This document shows positions 51,297 to 60,740 of a DNA stretch of 64,000 nt, one piece after another (within the stretch, counting starts at the first letter, position 1; every line of letters starts with the position of its first letter). Source of the DNA: Roseicyclus sediminis. Lineage in GTDB: Bacteria; Pseudomonadota; Alphaproteobacteria; Rhodobacterales; Rhodobacteraceae. The translations under genes and the position numbers were made by a program. The stretch is taken from NCBI RefSeq assembly GCF_025515305.1, contig NZ_JAOPHT010000001.1, positions 62,001-126,000 on the forward strand. Direction: 5' to 3'. The notes beneath the pieces are model-generated. The model had not been told where the DNA came from. It made no database searches and saw nothing but the letters and a program-made list of their open reading frames with translations.

Positions 51297-51353
51297 CTTC
51301 ATCTTTCGAAAAATACGCTCGGGGGAGCGCGAGGGGGCGGACAGCCCCCTCGC
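51297..51353. repeat. Rhodobacterales-type intergenic repeat with GC hairpin
   Basis: CTTCATCTTTCGAAAAATAC followed by CTCGGGGGAGC and then the hairpin GCGAGGGGGC...GCCCCCTCGC (51328-51337 with 51345-51354). I recall closely similar CATCTTTC.AAAAATA.(C/T)TC.GGGGGAG units scattered through Rhodobacteraceae genomes. Only one copy is in this window. The hairpin probably ends the rimM transcript and the convergent ABC transcript. Confidence 0.55.
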
Positions 51354-51385
51354 ACGGATCGGCGCGCGCAGCGCGGCGAAACCCG

Positions 51386-52147
51386 TCAGGGGCGCAACCG
51401 CCATCCCGTGCGGAAGATCCACGCGATCACGGCGAGACAGACCAGCAGGAACCCCGAGATCGCCACGAGCGACCAGCCCACCGGCACGTCCGCCAGCCCG
51501 AAGAAGGCCCAGCGGAAACCCGAGATCAGGTAGACCACCGGGTTGAACAGGCTGATCGCCTGCCAGGCATCCGGCAGCATCGTGATCGAATAGAAGGCCC
51601 CGCCCAGGAACACGAGCGGCGTGATCACGAGAAGCGGCACCAGCTGCAGCTGCTCGAAGTTCTGCGCCCAGATCCCGATGATGAATCCGAAAAGCGCGAA
51701 GGTGAGGCAGGTCAGGACCAGGAAGGCCGCCATCCAGACCGGATGCTGGATCGTGATCTCGACGAAGAGGAAGGACGTCCCCAGGATGATCAGGCCGATC
51801 GCCAGCGCCTTGGTCGCCGCCGCCAGAACGTAGCCCGCGGTCACTTCGAGGAAGGACACCGGCGCCGAAAGCAGCTCGTAGATCGTGCCGATGAACTTCG
51901 GGAAATAGATCCCGAAGGACGCGTTCGACACTGCCTGCTGCAGCACCGTCAGCATGATCAGCCCCGGCACGATGAAGGCGCCGTAGCTGACGCCATCGAT
52001 CTCGTCGATCCGGCTGCCGATGGCGGTGCCGAACACGACGAAATAGAGCGACGTGGTCAGGACCGGCGAGAGGACCGACTGGCCCAGCGTGCGGAAGGTC
52101 CGGCCCATCTCGAACCGGTAGATCGCGGCGATCGCGCGAAGGTTCAT
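51386..52147 (-). CDS. ABC-2 type transporter permease
   Basis: 253 residues with six predicted membrane helices in an ABC-2 membrane domain ([25 protein letters not shown] at the start; [41 protein letters not shown] near the end, a typical signature). It pairs with the ATPase encoded immediately upstream (overlap of 4 nt). The pair resembles YadGH/NodIJ-type exporters. Substrate unknown. It lies on the strand opposite to the surrounding ribosomal cluster. Confidence 0.92.
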   Translation of the reverse strand: MNLRAIAAIYRFEMGRTFRTLGQSVLSPVLTTSLYFVVFGTAIGSRIDEIDGVSYGAFIVPGLIMLTVLQQAVSNASFGIYFPKFIGTIYELLSAPVSFLEVTAGYVLAAATKALAIGLIILGTSFLFVEITIQHPVWMAAFLVLTCLTFALFGFIIGIWAQNFEQLQLVPLLVITPLVFLGGAFYSITMLPDAWQAISLFNPVVYLISGFRWAFFGLADVPVGWSLVAISGFLLVCLAVIAWIFRTGWRLRP

Positions 52148-53094
52148 GGCGCGGCCCTTTCCTCGGCAACCAGGTCCACGAAGATCTCCTCCAGCGTGCT
52201 TTCGCGGGTCTCGACGTCGCACAGGTGCAGTCCGGCCGCCTGGATATCGGCCAGAAGCCGGGTGATCCCGGTGCGTTCACCATGGGTGTCGTAGGTGTAG
52301 ACCAGGCGGTGACCGTTCCCGGTGGGGCGCAGGCCGTAGTGGCGCAGCGCCTCGGGCACCGCGGGGACCGGCTCGCGCAGCTCGATGACCAGTTCCTTCT
52401 TGCCCAACCGCTTCATCAGCGCGTCCTTGTCCTCGACCAGGAGGATCTGACCCTTGTTGATGACCCCGATCCGGTCGGCCATCGCCTCGGCCTCTTCGAG
52501 GTAGTGGGTGGTCAGGATGATCGTCACGCCGTCGCGTTTGAGGTTGCGCACCACCTCCCACATGTCGCGGCGGAGTTCGACGTCGACGCCGGCCGACGGT
52601 TCGTCGAGGAACAGGATCCGGGGTTCATGCGCCAGCGCCTTGGCGATCAGGACACGCCGCTTCATGCCGCCCGACAGCGCCCGGATCGGGCTGTCGCGCT
52701 TGTCCCACAGCGACAGTTGCCGCAGGATCCGCTCGATCAGCGCCTCGTTCCGGCGTTTCCCGAACAGACCGCGAGAGAATCGCACCGTGCTGATCACCTT
52801 CTCGAAGGGCTCGAGGTTGATCTCCTGCGGCACCAGACCGATCAGGCGTCGCGCGGCACGATAATCCGTCAGCGTGTCATGCCCGTCCACGAGCACGCGG
52901 CCCCCGCTCGGCTGGATCAATCCGCAGACCGAGCCGATGAGCGTCGTCTTGCCGGCGCCGTTCGGACCGAGAAGCGCGAGGATCTCGCCTTCGCGGATCT
53001 CGAGCGACACGGCATCGAGCGCGGTGAACCCGCCCTCGTACACCTTTGACAATCCGTCGACCGACAGGATCGGCCGGGACATCGGTTGCGGCAT
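52144..53094 (-). CDS. ABC-2 type transporter ATP-binding protein
   Basis: 316 residues. Walker A GPNGAGKT (about residues 43-50), signature LSGGMKRR, Walker [13 protein letters not shown] and the switch His in [10 protein letters not shown]. The C-terminal 80 residues after the NBD ([20 protein letters not shown]) are the extra domain of YadG-like exporters. Co-translated with the permease. The 176-bp gap to trmD contains divergent promoters. Confidence 0.94.
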   Translation of the reverse strand: MPQPMSRPILSVDGLSKVYEGGFTALDAVSLEIREGEILALLGPNGAGKTTLIGSVCGLIQPSGGRVLVDGHDTLTDYRAARRLIGLVPQEINLEPFEKVISTVRFSRGLFGKRRNEALIERILRQLSLWDKRDSPIRALSGGMKRRVLIAKALAHEPRILFLDEPSAGVDVELRRDMWEVVRNLKRDGVTIILTTHYLEEAEAMADRIGVINKGQILLVEDKDALMKRLGKKELVIELREPVPAVPEALRHYGLRPTGNGHRLVYTYDTHGERTGITRLLADIQAAGLHLCDVETRESTLEEIFVDLVAEERAAP

Positions 53095-53270
53095 GGGGAT
53101 CTTCTCCTTCCAGAGGGATGAGAGATAACCACGGCGCCCCCGGGAACAACCCCTTTGTCCAATCGGGCCGTCGCGCCATCCGGCCCGCGGCCTCGTCTCG
53201 CCGGCCGCTCAGATCCGGTGGGCTCGCCGATCCCGTTGCCTTGGCGCGGCACGACCGCTAATCCTCGCCC

Positions 53271-54104
53271 ATGTCCGCACAGCCCCCACAAAAGCCCGGC
53301 GATGCGCCCGGCCGCTCCCATGCCCGCCTCGCCATCTCGCCGAGCCTCAAGCCGCGTTCCCTGATGGACGAACCGCTGCGCCTGAAGGGCGCGTGGTGCG
53401 CGAAGGTCCTGACGCTCTTCCCCGAGACCTTTCCCGGCGTCCTCGGCGCCTCGCTCACGGGCCGTGCGCTGCAGCAGGGGCTCTGGGCGCTGGAGCCGAT
53501 CGACCTGCGCCCTTTCGGCATCGGCAAGCACCGGCAGGTCGACGACACGCCCGCGGGCGGCGGCGCGGGTCTCGTGATGCGCGCCGACGTTCTAGGCCGT
53601 GCCCTCGACATGGCAGCGACCGGCACACCAGACGACCCCGCCCGCTGGCCCCGCGTCTACCTCAGCCCGCGCGGCGCGCCCTTCACGCAAGCCCATGCCC
53701 GACGTTTCGCCGCGGCCGAGGGCATGACGCTTCTGTGCGGGCGCTTCGAAGGCGTCGATCAGCGCGTCATCGACCATTTCGAGCTGGAGGAGATCAGCCT
53801 CGGCGACTTCGTTCTCACGGGTGGTGAGATCGCCGCGCAAGCCGTGCTCGACGCCACCGTGCGGCTCATCCCCGGCGTGCTCGGCAATGCCGCCTCCACC
53901 GAGGAGGAGAGTTTTTCCCACGGGCTTCTGGAGCATCCGCAATACACACAGCCGCGAGAATGGCGTGGCCAGGTCATCCCCGAGGTGCTGCTGTCGGGCA
54001 ATCATGGCGCGGTCGAGAAATGGCGGCGCAGTCAGGCCGAGGAACTCACCCGCGAGCGCCGCCCCGATCTCTGGCGCAAGCTGACGGAAAACGGCGCCGG
54101 ATAG
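53271..54104 (+). CDS. trmD: tRNA (guanine37-N1)-methyltransferase TrmD
   Basis: 277 residues. The SPOUT trefoil-knot core is intact: KVLTLFPETFPGVLG, GIGKHRQVDDTPAGGGAGLVMR, LLCGRFEGVDQRVIDHF and ISLGDFVLTGGEIAAQ. It methylates G37 beside the anticodon to prevent +1 frameshifting. The N-terminus carries about 40 residues (PGRSHARLAISPSLKPRSLMDEP) before the core; similar extensions occur in Rhodobacteraceae TrmD, so the distant ATG is kept. An internal ATG at MDEPLR is the alternative. Confidence 0.95.
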   Translation: MSAQPPQKPGDAPGRSHARLAISPSLKPRSLMDEPLRLKGAWCAKVLTLFPETFPGVLGASLTGRALQQGLWALEPIDLRPFGIGKHRQVDDTPAGGGAGLVMRADVLGRALDMAATGTPDDPARWPRVYLSPRGAPFTQAHARRFAAAEGMTLLCGRFEGVDQRVIDHFELEEISLGDFVLTGGEIAAQAVLDATVRLIPGVLGNAASTEEESFSHGLLEHPQYTQPREWRGQVIPEVLLSGNHGAVEKWRRSQAEELTRERRPDLWRKLTENGAG

Positions 54105-54596
54105 CCGTTTCATGCGCAGGTCGCCCGTGCCATGGTTGCCGGAGCCAGGGCGATCCGCGAGATGCACCGCCGCCCTGGCGTTGCACGGGTCTTCACCGGC
54201 GTTCAGCCCTGCAATGCCCCGTCCGAGGCCGTCTTCCGACGCCCGGGCCTCGGTCAGCCCCGGCACGTGGCCATGACGGTGGCAGATCCCGGCGCGATTG
54301 CGGGTGGACGGCTGACCAAATAGCCCTTGGTCAGCGGCCATGAGGGCTTGATCCCGGCTGCACACCGCCGTATAGCCCGCCCTGTCCCGCCGGAGTCCCT
54401 CCTGCGGGCTTCCTGTTTTGAAGCGTCTTCTTCGGCGCGGTGACCGGACAGGATCGAACGCGAAGCAATAGTCGAGCGACCTCCGACGGGCGCCCCGCGA
54501 CAGGCGGGCAAGGCGGACCCGGACGAAGATCGGAGCTCTCGGACGGCAAGACATCTCCGCGGACCAAACCGCGGGCCAGCGATAGGAGCGGATCAG
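54105..54596. other. 492-nt region between trmD and rplS
   Basis: Apart from a probable acetyltransferase remnant at 54132-54323 it holds no convincing gene. The last 100 nt form the rplS leader, ending with a Shine-Dalgarno TAGGAG at 54583-54588. The length is unusual inside a ribosomal cluster, and trmD and rplS probably have separate promoters here. Confidence 0.55.
54132..54323 (+). pseudogene. GNAT acetyltransferase C-terminal remnant
   Basis: An open frame of 63 residues reads VARVFTGVQPCNAPSEAVFRRPGL, which matches the last beta strand and helix of GNAT enzymes (NxPSxAVxRRLGF). The acetyl-CoA loop and everything N-terminal to it are absent, and no matching fragment is seen in the other frames upstream. 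The Pro in RRPGL replaces the usual Leu. I read it as a decayed copy, possibly derived from the array at 47.5-49.7 kb or a different GNAT group. Confidence 0.45.
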
Positions 54597-54980
54597 ATGA
54601 ACCTGATCGCACAACTCGAGGCCGAGCAGATTGCAGCTCTGGCCAAGGATATCCCGGACTTCAAGGCCGGCGACACGATCCGCGTGGGCTACAAGGTGAC
54701 CGAGGGCACCCGCAGCCGCGTGCAGAACTACGAAGGCGTCTGCATCAGCCGCAAGAACGGCACCGGCATCGCCGGCTCGTTCACGGTGCGCAAGATCTCC
54801 TTCGGCGAGGGCGTGGAGCGCGTGTTCCCCCTCCATTCGACCAACATCGAGTCGATCGAGGTCGTTCGCCGCGGCAAGGTGCGCCGCGCCAAGCTGTATT
54901 ACCTGCGCGCGCGCCGGGGCAAATCGGCCCGGATCGCCGAGGATTCGACCTACAAGCCCAAGTCGGGCGCCGAAGCGTAA
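54597..54980 (+). CDS. rplS: 50S ribosomal protein L19
   Basis: 127 residues, complete. [36 protein letters not shown] and the C-terminal [24 protein letters not shown] are definitive. It sits at the 30S-50S interface. Good Shine-Dalgarno. rpmE follows after 12 nt. Confidence 0.97.
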   Translation: MNLIAQLEAEQIAALAKDIPDFKAGDTIRVGYKVTEGTRSRVQNYEGVCISRKNGTGIAGSFTVRKISFGEGVERVFPLHSTNIESIEVVRRGKVRRAKLYYLRARRGKSARIAEDSTYKPKSGAEA

Positions 54981-54992
54981 GGAGCGACTGCC

Positions 54993-55214
54993 GTGAAAAA
55001 GGACATCCATCCCGATTATCACGTCATCGACGTCAAGATGACCAACGGCGACGTGGTGCAGATGCGCTCGACCTGGGGCAAGGAAGGGGACACCATGTCC
55101 CTCGACATCGACCCCACGGTGCACCCCGCATGGACCGGTGGCGGCACCCGCCTCATGGACCAGGGCGGCCGCGTGTCGAAGTTCAAGAAGAAATACGAGG
55201 GCCTCGGCTTCTGA
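54993..55214 (+). CDS. rpmE: 50S ribosomal protein L31
   Basis: 73 residues. [22 protein letters not shown] is the L31 opening. The Cys residues of zinc-binding L31 (CxxC and CxxC) are absent: only non-Cys residues at those positions, so this is the zinc-free form. Co-transcribed with rplS and followed by a strong terminator. Confidence 0.95.
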   Translation: MKKDIHPDYHVIDVKMTNGDVVQMRSTWGKEGDTMSLDIDPTVHPAWTGGGTRLMDQGGRVSKFKKKYEGLGF

Positions 55215-55237
55215 GCCGAACCCAGAGCCCTATAGTG

Positions 55238-55264
55238 GAACGCCGCCCCGACCGGGCGGCGTTC
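55238..55264 (+). terminator. terminator of rplS-rpmE
   Basis: GAACGCCGCCC and GGGCGGCGTTC form an 11-bp perfect stem with a CGACC loop, followed by TTCGTTT. It also lies just past the stop of the convergent TPR gene. Confidence 0.88.
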
Positions 55265-55287
55265 TTCGTTTGGGCCGAACCCGCCCT

Positions 55288-56565
55288 TCAGGCGTAATCC
55301 GCAAGCGGCGGGCTGGCGGCGAAAACGGGCCGCCGTGTCCGCAGCGTGCGGTGCGCCTCGTCGCCGCGGCCAAGCTTCAGCAACATCGCCACGTAGCTCA
55401 GTTCCAGGAGGTCGCGCTGCGCCCGGCTGCCGCCAAGCCGCGCGTGGTCCGCCATGACGGGCGCGAGCGTGTCGAGCGCAAGCTGCCAGTCCTGCCGCGC
55501 GGCCGCGCCCCAGGCGTCGGCGACGGGCCGCACGAGGTCGGCCGCGAAACCGCGCTCCGCGCCGGCGATCCGGGCAAGGGCCGCACCGTCGCCCGCCATC
55601 GCGTGGGCAAGCGCGGCGTGGATGTCGGCAAAGCTCTGCCCCGGGTCCGGAAAAAACTGCAGCGCATAGTGGCTGAGTGAGGTCCAGCGGGACGGATCCA
55701 CCTCCATCCCCGCCAGTTCCGCCCTCCACAGGAGCGCGGCACTGTCGGTCAGGACGTTGATCGGCAGGGACGCCCCACTCCCCGGTGCGATGCCGTCCTC
55801 GAAGAGGCCCCACATCTCCGCCTCGTCGCCCTGTTCAAGCGCCCAGAGCGCGCGGTGCCAGTTCAGGTGCCCGTGCAGCAGCGCGCGGCGGTCATAGCCC
55901 TGAACCCATGTCGCGAGATAAGCGCGTCCAGCTGCCGTCTCTCCGGCCTCGTAAAGCGTGTGCGCCTTGAAATGCGACGCGTTGGCGTTGGCCGGGTTCA
56001 GCGCCAGCGAACGCTCCATCACCGCCATGGCCTCGTCGAGGCGTCCGACCTCGCAAAGCGCCTGCGCATGAACCGACAGAAGCCACCAGTCGTCGCCGTA
56101 ATGCGACATGAGATGGGTGGTATAGGCAAGCTGCGCCGCCTCCCGTCCGGGTTCACCCGACATGCCGATGAGGCCGAAGATGTTGGTGCAGACCTGCGCC
56201 GCCAGAGCGTCGCGCGGGTACTCCGCGACATGGGCGCGGACAGCCGCGCGCGCCTCGCCTGCAAGGCCCTGCAGGAGCAGCCCGAAGATCGCGACGTGCG
56301 AGGCCTCACGGGGCGTGGCGCCACCGACAAGTTCCCGGGCCCTCGCGAGCGTCGCACGGGCGCTGCCCATGTCGCCCTCGTACATCAGGGCGCGCGCAAG
56401 GCCGGCCTGGGCCAGCGCGAAGTCCGGATCGGCCGAGATCGCGCGACCGAAGGCATCGGCGGCACCCCAAGTCGCCGCGAGGATGTGATCCACGCCCTCG
56501 ACATAGGCATCGCGCGCCGCCTGCGACGCGGTGGTCAGCCTGTTTCCCAATCGATCTTCCAGCAT
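55288..56565 (-). CDS. tetratricopeptide repeat protein
   Basis: 425 residues of helical TPR-like repeats without signal peptide or membrane segment. Repeat-type motifs include AADAFGRAISADPDFALAQAGLARAL, GRLDEAMAVMERSLALNPANANASHFKA and ALWALEQGDEAEMWGLFE. It resembles TPR proteins annotated near 38 in marine alphaproteobacteria (TTC38-like). Role unknown, presumably protein-protein contact in the cytoplasm. GGGAGAGG precedes the chosen ATG. It is divergent from mipZ. Confidence 0.82.
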   Translation of the reverse strand: MLEDRLGNRLTTASQAARDAYVEGVDHILAATWGAADAFGRAISADPDFALAQAGLARALMYEGDMGSARATLARARELVGGATPREASHVAIFGLLLQGLAGEARAAVRAHVAEYPRDALAAQVCTNIFGLIGMSGEPGREAAQLAYTTHLMSHYGDDWWLLSVHAQALCEVGRLDEAMAVMERSLALNPANANASHFKAHTLYEAGETAAGRAYLATWVQGYDRRALLHGHLNWHRALWALEQGDEAEMWGLFEDGIAPGSGASLPINVLTDSAALLWRAELAGMEVDPSRWTSLSHYALQFFPDPGQSFADIHAALAHAMAGDGAALARIAGAERGFAADLVRPVADAWGAAARQDWQLALDTLAPVMADHARLGGSRAQRDLLELSYVAMLLKLGRGDEAHRTLRTRRPVFAASPPLADYA

Positions 56566-56731
56566 CACGGCCTCTCCCGAAGAAACCCGAGGCTCCCACG
56601 CCATCGGCCATACGACAAGCACCGCACGCCTTTGGCGCTTAACAAGCCGGCGACGGTCCCGTATATTGCGGCCAGACGAGCCCGCCCCACGAAATGAGGG
56701 TCGGCCACCAATCGATTCAGAGGAACGGGCA

Positions 56732-57541
56732 GTGGCGCATATCATCGTCCTCGGCAACGAGAAGGGCGGATCGGGGAAATCGACCACCGCCATGCACGTG
56801 GCGACCGCACTGGCCCGGCTTGGCCACGTTGTCGGGGCGCTCGACCTCGATCTGCGCCAGCGCAGCCTCGGACGCTACGTGGAGAACCGGCAGAACACCA
56901 TCGCCAAGCGGCGGATGGAAACCGCCTGTCCCATCCTCATGGAGTTGCCCGCGATCGATCCCGCGACGCTTGGCGAGGGCGAGAATATCTACGACCGCCG
57001 CCTTTCGGCCGCCGTGGCCGAGCACGAGGCGACCTGCGACTTCATCGTGATCGACTGCCCCGGCAGTCACACGCGCCTCAGCCAGGTGGCCCACAGCCTC
57101 GCCGACACGCTGATCACGCCGATGAACGACAGTTTCGTCGACTTCGATCTTCTGGCGCGCATCGACCCCGAGACCTACGAGATCCGCGGCCCGAGCGTCT
57201 ATTCCGAGATGGTCTGGCACGCCCGGCAACTGCGCGCGAAGGCCGGGCTGAAGGCCATGGACTGGATCGTGGTGCGCAACCGCGTCGGCGCTCAGGAGAT
57301 GCATAACAAGCGCAAGGTGGGCCGCGCGCTTGAAGACCTGTCGAAGCGCATCGGCTTCCGCGTCGCGCCCGGTTTCTCCGAGCGGGTCATTTTCCGCGAG
57401 CTTTTTCCCACCGGCATGACGCTCCTCGATCTGCGGGAACTCGGCGTCGAGCGGCTCAACGTCTCGAACCTCGCCGCCCGCCAGGAGTTGCGCGAACTGA
57501 TGCGTGCGCTGAACCTGCCGGGCGTGACCGTGGACTTCTAG
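56732..57541 (+). CDS. mipZ: division-plane positioning ATPase MipZ
   Basis: 269 residues, GTG start. A deviant Walker A KGGSGKST (11-18) with the ParA-type Lys11, DLDLRQRSLGRYVENR, and DFIVIDCPGSHTRLSQVAHSLADTLITPMNDSFVDFDLLA mark it as MipZ and not ParA. MipZ forms a gradient from ParB-bound poles and blocks FtsZ assembly away from midcell. The true start needs the GTG at 56732; the open frame upstream is non-homologous. AGGAAC precedes it, and a GANTC methylation site (GATTC, 56714-56718) lies 14 nt upstream. Confidence 0.93.
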   Translation: MAHIIVLGNEKGGSGKSTTAMHVATALARLGHVVGALDLDLRQRSLGRYVENRQNTIAKRRMETACPILMELPAIDPATLGEGENIYDRRLSAAVAEHEATCDFIVIDCPGSHTRLSQVAHSLADTLITPMNDSFVDFDLLARIDPETYEIRGPSVYSEMVWHARQLRAKAGLKAMDWIVVRNRVGAQEMHNKRKVGRALEDLSKRIGFRVAPGFSERVIFRELFPTGMTLLDLRELGVERLNVSNLAARQELRELMRALNLPGVTVDF

Positions 57542-57605
57542 ACGGCTTGCACCGTATTGCTCGGGCGAAATGTCAGCCCCCCAATGAACGAAGGGCCCGC
57601 CCCCA

Positions 57606-58283
57606 ATGCGCAGGATTCTTGACCGGATCGTCCGTCCCTTCGGCCTCAGGGTCATCAAGGCCCGTCACGCCGAGATGGTCTATCAGCACGAATATTCGGG
57701 CGGCTACGCTCAGTATCGGGACGTCCAGATCCAGCACAACAAGCGCAAGCTTTCGAGCGTCTGGGCCGACGAGAAGACGCTCGGCGCCATTGCGGCCGAT
57801 CTCAGGGCGCATGGCCTCGGCGCGACGGGCGTCTGCCACGGCGCGCGCAACGGCTACGAGGTCGAATGGTTCCGCCGCGAGTTGCAGGGCGACGTGATCG
57901 GGACCGACATCTCCGAGACCGCGACCGATTTCCCCAACATGCATGTCTGGGACTTCCAGGACGAGAACCCCGATTGGGCCGGCAAGTTCGATTTCGTCTA
58001 CACCAACTCTCTCGACCAGGCGATGGAGCCGCAACGAGCGTTGTCGTCCTGGGCCAGGCAACTCACCCCCAAAGGGCGGATCTACATCGAGCACACGATG
58101 GCCCATTCCGCGCAGGGCGCCGGCGAGATGGACCCGTTCGGCGCGCATCCCATGGCCATGCCCTACCTGTTCTTCACATGGGGCCGGAGGGAATATGCGC
58201 TGGCTGACATCCTCGAGGTCGGCAAGAAGCAGAACAACCGCCACCGCGCCTGGGTCTTCGTGCTGGAGCGCGCTCAGTCGTAG
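57606..58283 (+). CDS. SAM-dependent methyltransferase-fold protein
   Basis: 225 residues. The methyltransferase core is GATGVCHGARNGYEVEWFRRELQGDVIGTDISETATDFPNMHVWDFQDENPDW...FDFVYTNSLDQAMEPQRALSSWARQLTPKGRIYIEHT. Motif I (CHGARNGYE) is atypical: the usual E/DxGxGxG is degraded, so catalysis or SAM binding may differ. Substrate unknown. It follows mipZ by 64 nt and its end overlaps the convergent cydB gene by 10 nt. Confidence 0.75.
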   Translation: MRRILDRIVRPFGLRVIKARHAEMVYQHEYSGGYAQYRDVQIQHNKRKLSSVWADEKTLGAIAADLRAHGLGATGVCHGARNGYEVEWFRRELQGDVIGTDISETATDFPNMHVWDFQDENPDWAGKFDFVYTNSLDQAMEPQRALSSWARQLTPKGRIYIEHTMAHSAQGAGEMDPFGAHPMAMPYLFFTWGRREYALADILEVGKKQNNRHRAWVFVLERAQS

Positions 58284-59287
58284 CGCAGCTCCGTCGCCTT
58301 GCCCCGGAAGATCGTGTAGGCCAGCACCGAGTAGCCGGCGATGACCGGCACGACGATGCAGGCGCCGACCAGGATGATGATCAGGCTTTCAGGGGCTGCC
58401 GCCGCCTCGTAGATCGTCAGCCGTTCCGGCACCACGTAGGGGTAGAAGCTGTAGGCCATGCCGAGATAGGCCAGCGCGAAAAGCGCCGTGGCCACCGCGA
58501 AAGGCAGCCATGACCGGCGGTCGCCCGGAAAGGGCATCTGCCGCAGCATCCGCCAGAGCCACAGGATCAGAAGGCCCGAGACGATCGGCAGCGGCGCGAG
58601 GTAGAAGATCTCGGGCACCGTCAGCCACTTGTCGAAGATCCGCGTGGAGACGAGCGGCGTCGCCAGCGACACGGCACCGATCCCGAGGATGACGCCCCAG
58701 AGGCTTTCACGACCCCACCGCACAGCCTTCCATTGCAGCGCGCCTTCCGTCTTGTGGATCAACCAGGCCGAGCCGATGAAGCTGTAGCCGACGGCGAGGA
58801 ACACCGCCGTCAGCGTGGCGAAGGCGAGGGTGGCCCAGGTCTGCTCCAGCCCCATGATGTAGAGGCCCAGCATGAACCCCTGCGCCAGCGCGGTCATCAG
58901 GGAGCCGGTGAAAAACAGGCGGTTCCACAGCCGCTTGTGATGATCCCGCGCCTTGGCGCGGAACTCGAAGGCGACCCCGCGCAGGATCAGGCCAACAAGC
59001 ATCACGAAGACCGGCAAATAGAGCGTCGACAGGATCATCCCGTGCGCCTGCGGGAAGGCCACGAGCAGAAGGCCCACCGCCAGCACCAGCCAGGTTTCGT
59101 TGGCGTCCCAGAACGGCCCGATCGAGCCGATCATGCGGTCCTGTTCTTCGGGTGTCGCCAGCGGGAACAGGATCCCGACACCGAGGTCGAAGCCGTCGAG
59201 CACCACGTAGATCAGGATAGACAGGCCCATCAGCGAGGCGAAGGCCCAGGGCAGCCAGTCGGCGGGGTTGGCGAAATCGGGCAACAT
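58274..59287 (-). CDS. cydB: cytochrome bd-type quinol oxidase subunit II
   Basis: 337 residues, eight or so membrane helices. LPWAFASLMGLSILIYVVLDGFDLGVGILFPLA and GPFWDANETWLVLAVGLLLVAFP are the CydB/CioB hallmark stretches. With subunit I it forms a bd oxidase reducing O2 to water with quinol at the inner membrane. The start is 4 nt after the cydA stop; the 3' end overlaps the convergent methyltransferase gene. Confidence 0.95.
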   Translation of the reverse strand: MLPDFANPADWLPWAFASLMGLSILIYVVLDGFDLGVGILFPLATPEEQDRMIGSIGPFWDANETWLVLAVGLLLVAFPQAHGMILSTLYLPVFVMLVGLILRGVAFEFRAKARDHHKRLWNRLFFTGSLMTALAQGFMLGLYIMGLEQTWATLAFATLTAVFLAVGYSFIGSAWLIHKTEGALQWKAVRWGRESLWGVILGIGAVSLATPLVSTRIFDKWLTVPEIFYLAPLPIVSGLLILWLWRMLRQMPFPGDRRSWLPFAVATALFALAYLGMAYSFYPYVVPERLTIYEAAAAPESLIIILVGACIVVPVIAGYSVLAYTIFRGKATELRYD

Positions 59288-59291
59288 GGGA

Positions 59292-60728
59292 TCACTCCGC
59301 CGGGTTGATGGCCATGACACCGGCCTTGCCGGAATGGCTCATGTCATTTGCGCGTCCGTCGTCCCCCTGCGCGGCCTTGCGTGCAAGGTAGGCGATGACG
59401 CCGATATAGGCGAAGAGAAGCGCCGCGTAGATCGCGAGATAGGTCACGAGCGTGCCCATCACCATCGGCGCGGGAACGTCGGCCACGGCCATCTCGGTCG
59501 TCATCACGCCCTGCACCAGCCATGGCTGACGCCCGATCTCGGTCGTGTACCAGCCCGCCAGGGTGGCGACCCAGCCCGAGAAGGCCATCGGCACCAGCGC
59601 CCAGAGGATCGGCTTCGGCAGGCCCTCCACGGCGAGCCAATGGCCGGCGATCCGCCCCTCGTGGCGCGCGCGACGGCGCCACATGAACCACACCGACGCC
59701 CAGCTGAGCAGCAACATTGCGACACCCGTGCCCACCATCACGCGGAAGGACCAGAAGACGGGGGCGACGGGCGGGTGCAGCACGCTGCCGTCCTCGGCCA
59801 CGAAGTCGTTCAGGCCGGTCAGCTCACCGTCCCACTCATGAGTCAGGATGAGGGATGCGAGGCCGGGGATCTCCAGGGCGTAGTGATTGGTCCGCGCCTC
59901 CTCGTCGGGGATTCCGAAGAGGACCAGGGGCGCGCCTTCCCGCGTCTCCCACAGCCCTTCCATCGCGGCGACCTTGGCCGGCTGGTATTCCTTCGTGTTG
60001 AGCCCGTGCAGGTCGCCCATGAAGATCTGCACCGGGATCAGCAGCGCACCGATCGACACACCGGTCTTCAGCATCGCCCGAACCTCGCGCGAGCGGTCGC
60101 CGATCAGCCAGCGGAAGGCCGAGACGCCCGCGACCAGGAAGCCCACCGTCAGGAAGCTCGCCAGCATCATGTGCGCGAAGCGGTAGGGCATCGACGGGTT
60201 GAAGATGATCGCCCACCAATCGGTCGCGAAGGCCTGCCCATCGATCATCTCAAAGCCCTGCGGCGTGTGCATCCAGCTGTTCAGGACGATGATCCAGAAG
60301 GCCGACATGGACGTGCCGAAGGCCACGAGGAACGTCGCCAGCATGTGCAGCCAGCCCGGCACGCGGGAGAACCCGAACAGCATGATGCCGATGAACACCG
60401 CCTCCAGGAAGAAGGCGGTCAGCACCTCGTAGGCCAGAAGCGGCCCGGCGATGTTGCCCACCGTCTCCATGAAGCCCGGCCAGTTGGTGCCGAACTGGAA
60501 CGACATGGTGATGCCCGAGACGACGCCCATGGCGAAGCTGAGGGCGAAGACCTTCACCCAGAACCTGTAGGCCGCCATCCACTTGTCGTCCTTCGTCTGC
60601 GCGAAGCGGACGCGGAAGAAGAACAACACCCAGCCCAGCGCGATGGTGATCGTCGGGAACAGGATGTGGAACGAGATATTCGCCGCGAACTGGATGCGGC
60701 TGAGGAGGAGTGTGTCGAGCGTTTCCAT
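59292..60728 (-). CDS. cydA: cytochrome bd-type quinol oxidase subunit I (CIO-like)
   Basis: 478 residues, about 45 shorter than E. coli CydA, consistent with the short Q-loop of the cyanide-insensitive CioA group. His21 (FHILFP) is the likely axial heme ligand; GRQPW (IGRQPWLVQGVM) is the diagnostic motif of quinol binding. It holds hemes b558, b595 and d with CydB. Lies 12 nt downstream of the GbsR regulator gene, forming a regulator-cydA-cydB operon. Confidence 0.95.
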   Translation of the reverse strand: METLDTLLLSRIQFAANISFHILFPTITIALGWVLFFFRVRFAQTKDDKWMAAYRFWVKVFALSFAMGVVSGITMSFQFGTNWPGFMETVGNIAGPLLAYEVLTAFFLEAVFIGIMLFGFSRVPGWLHMLATFLVAFGTSMSAFWIIVLNSWMHTPQGFEMIDGQAFATDWWAIIFNPSMPYRFAHMMLASFLTVGFLVAGVSAFRWLIGDRSREVRAMLKTGVSIGALLIPVQIFMGDLHGLNTKEYQPAKVAAMEGLWETREGAPLVLFGIPDEEARTNHYALEIPGLASLILTHEWDGELTGLNDFVAEDGSVLHPPVAPVFWSFRVMVGTGVAMLLLSWASVWFMWRRRARHEGRIAGHWLAVEGLPKPILWALVPMAFSGWVATLAGWYTTEIGRQPWLVQGVMTTEMAVADVPAPMVMGTLVTYLAIYAALLFAYIGVIAYLARKAAQGDDGRANDMSHSGKAGVMAINPAE

Positions 60729-60740
60729 CGGAATCGTTAC

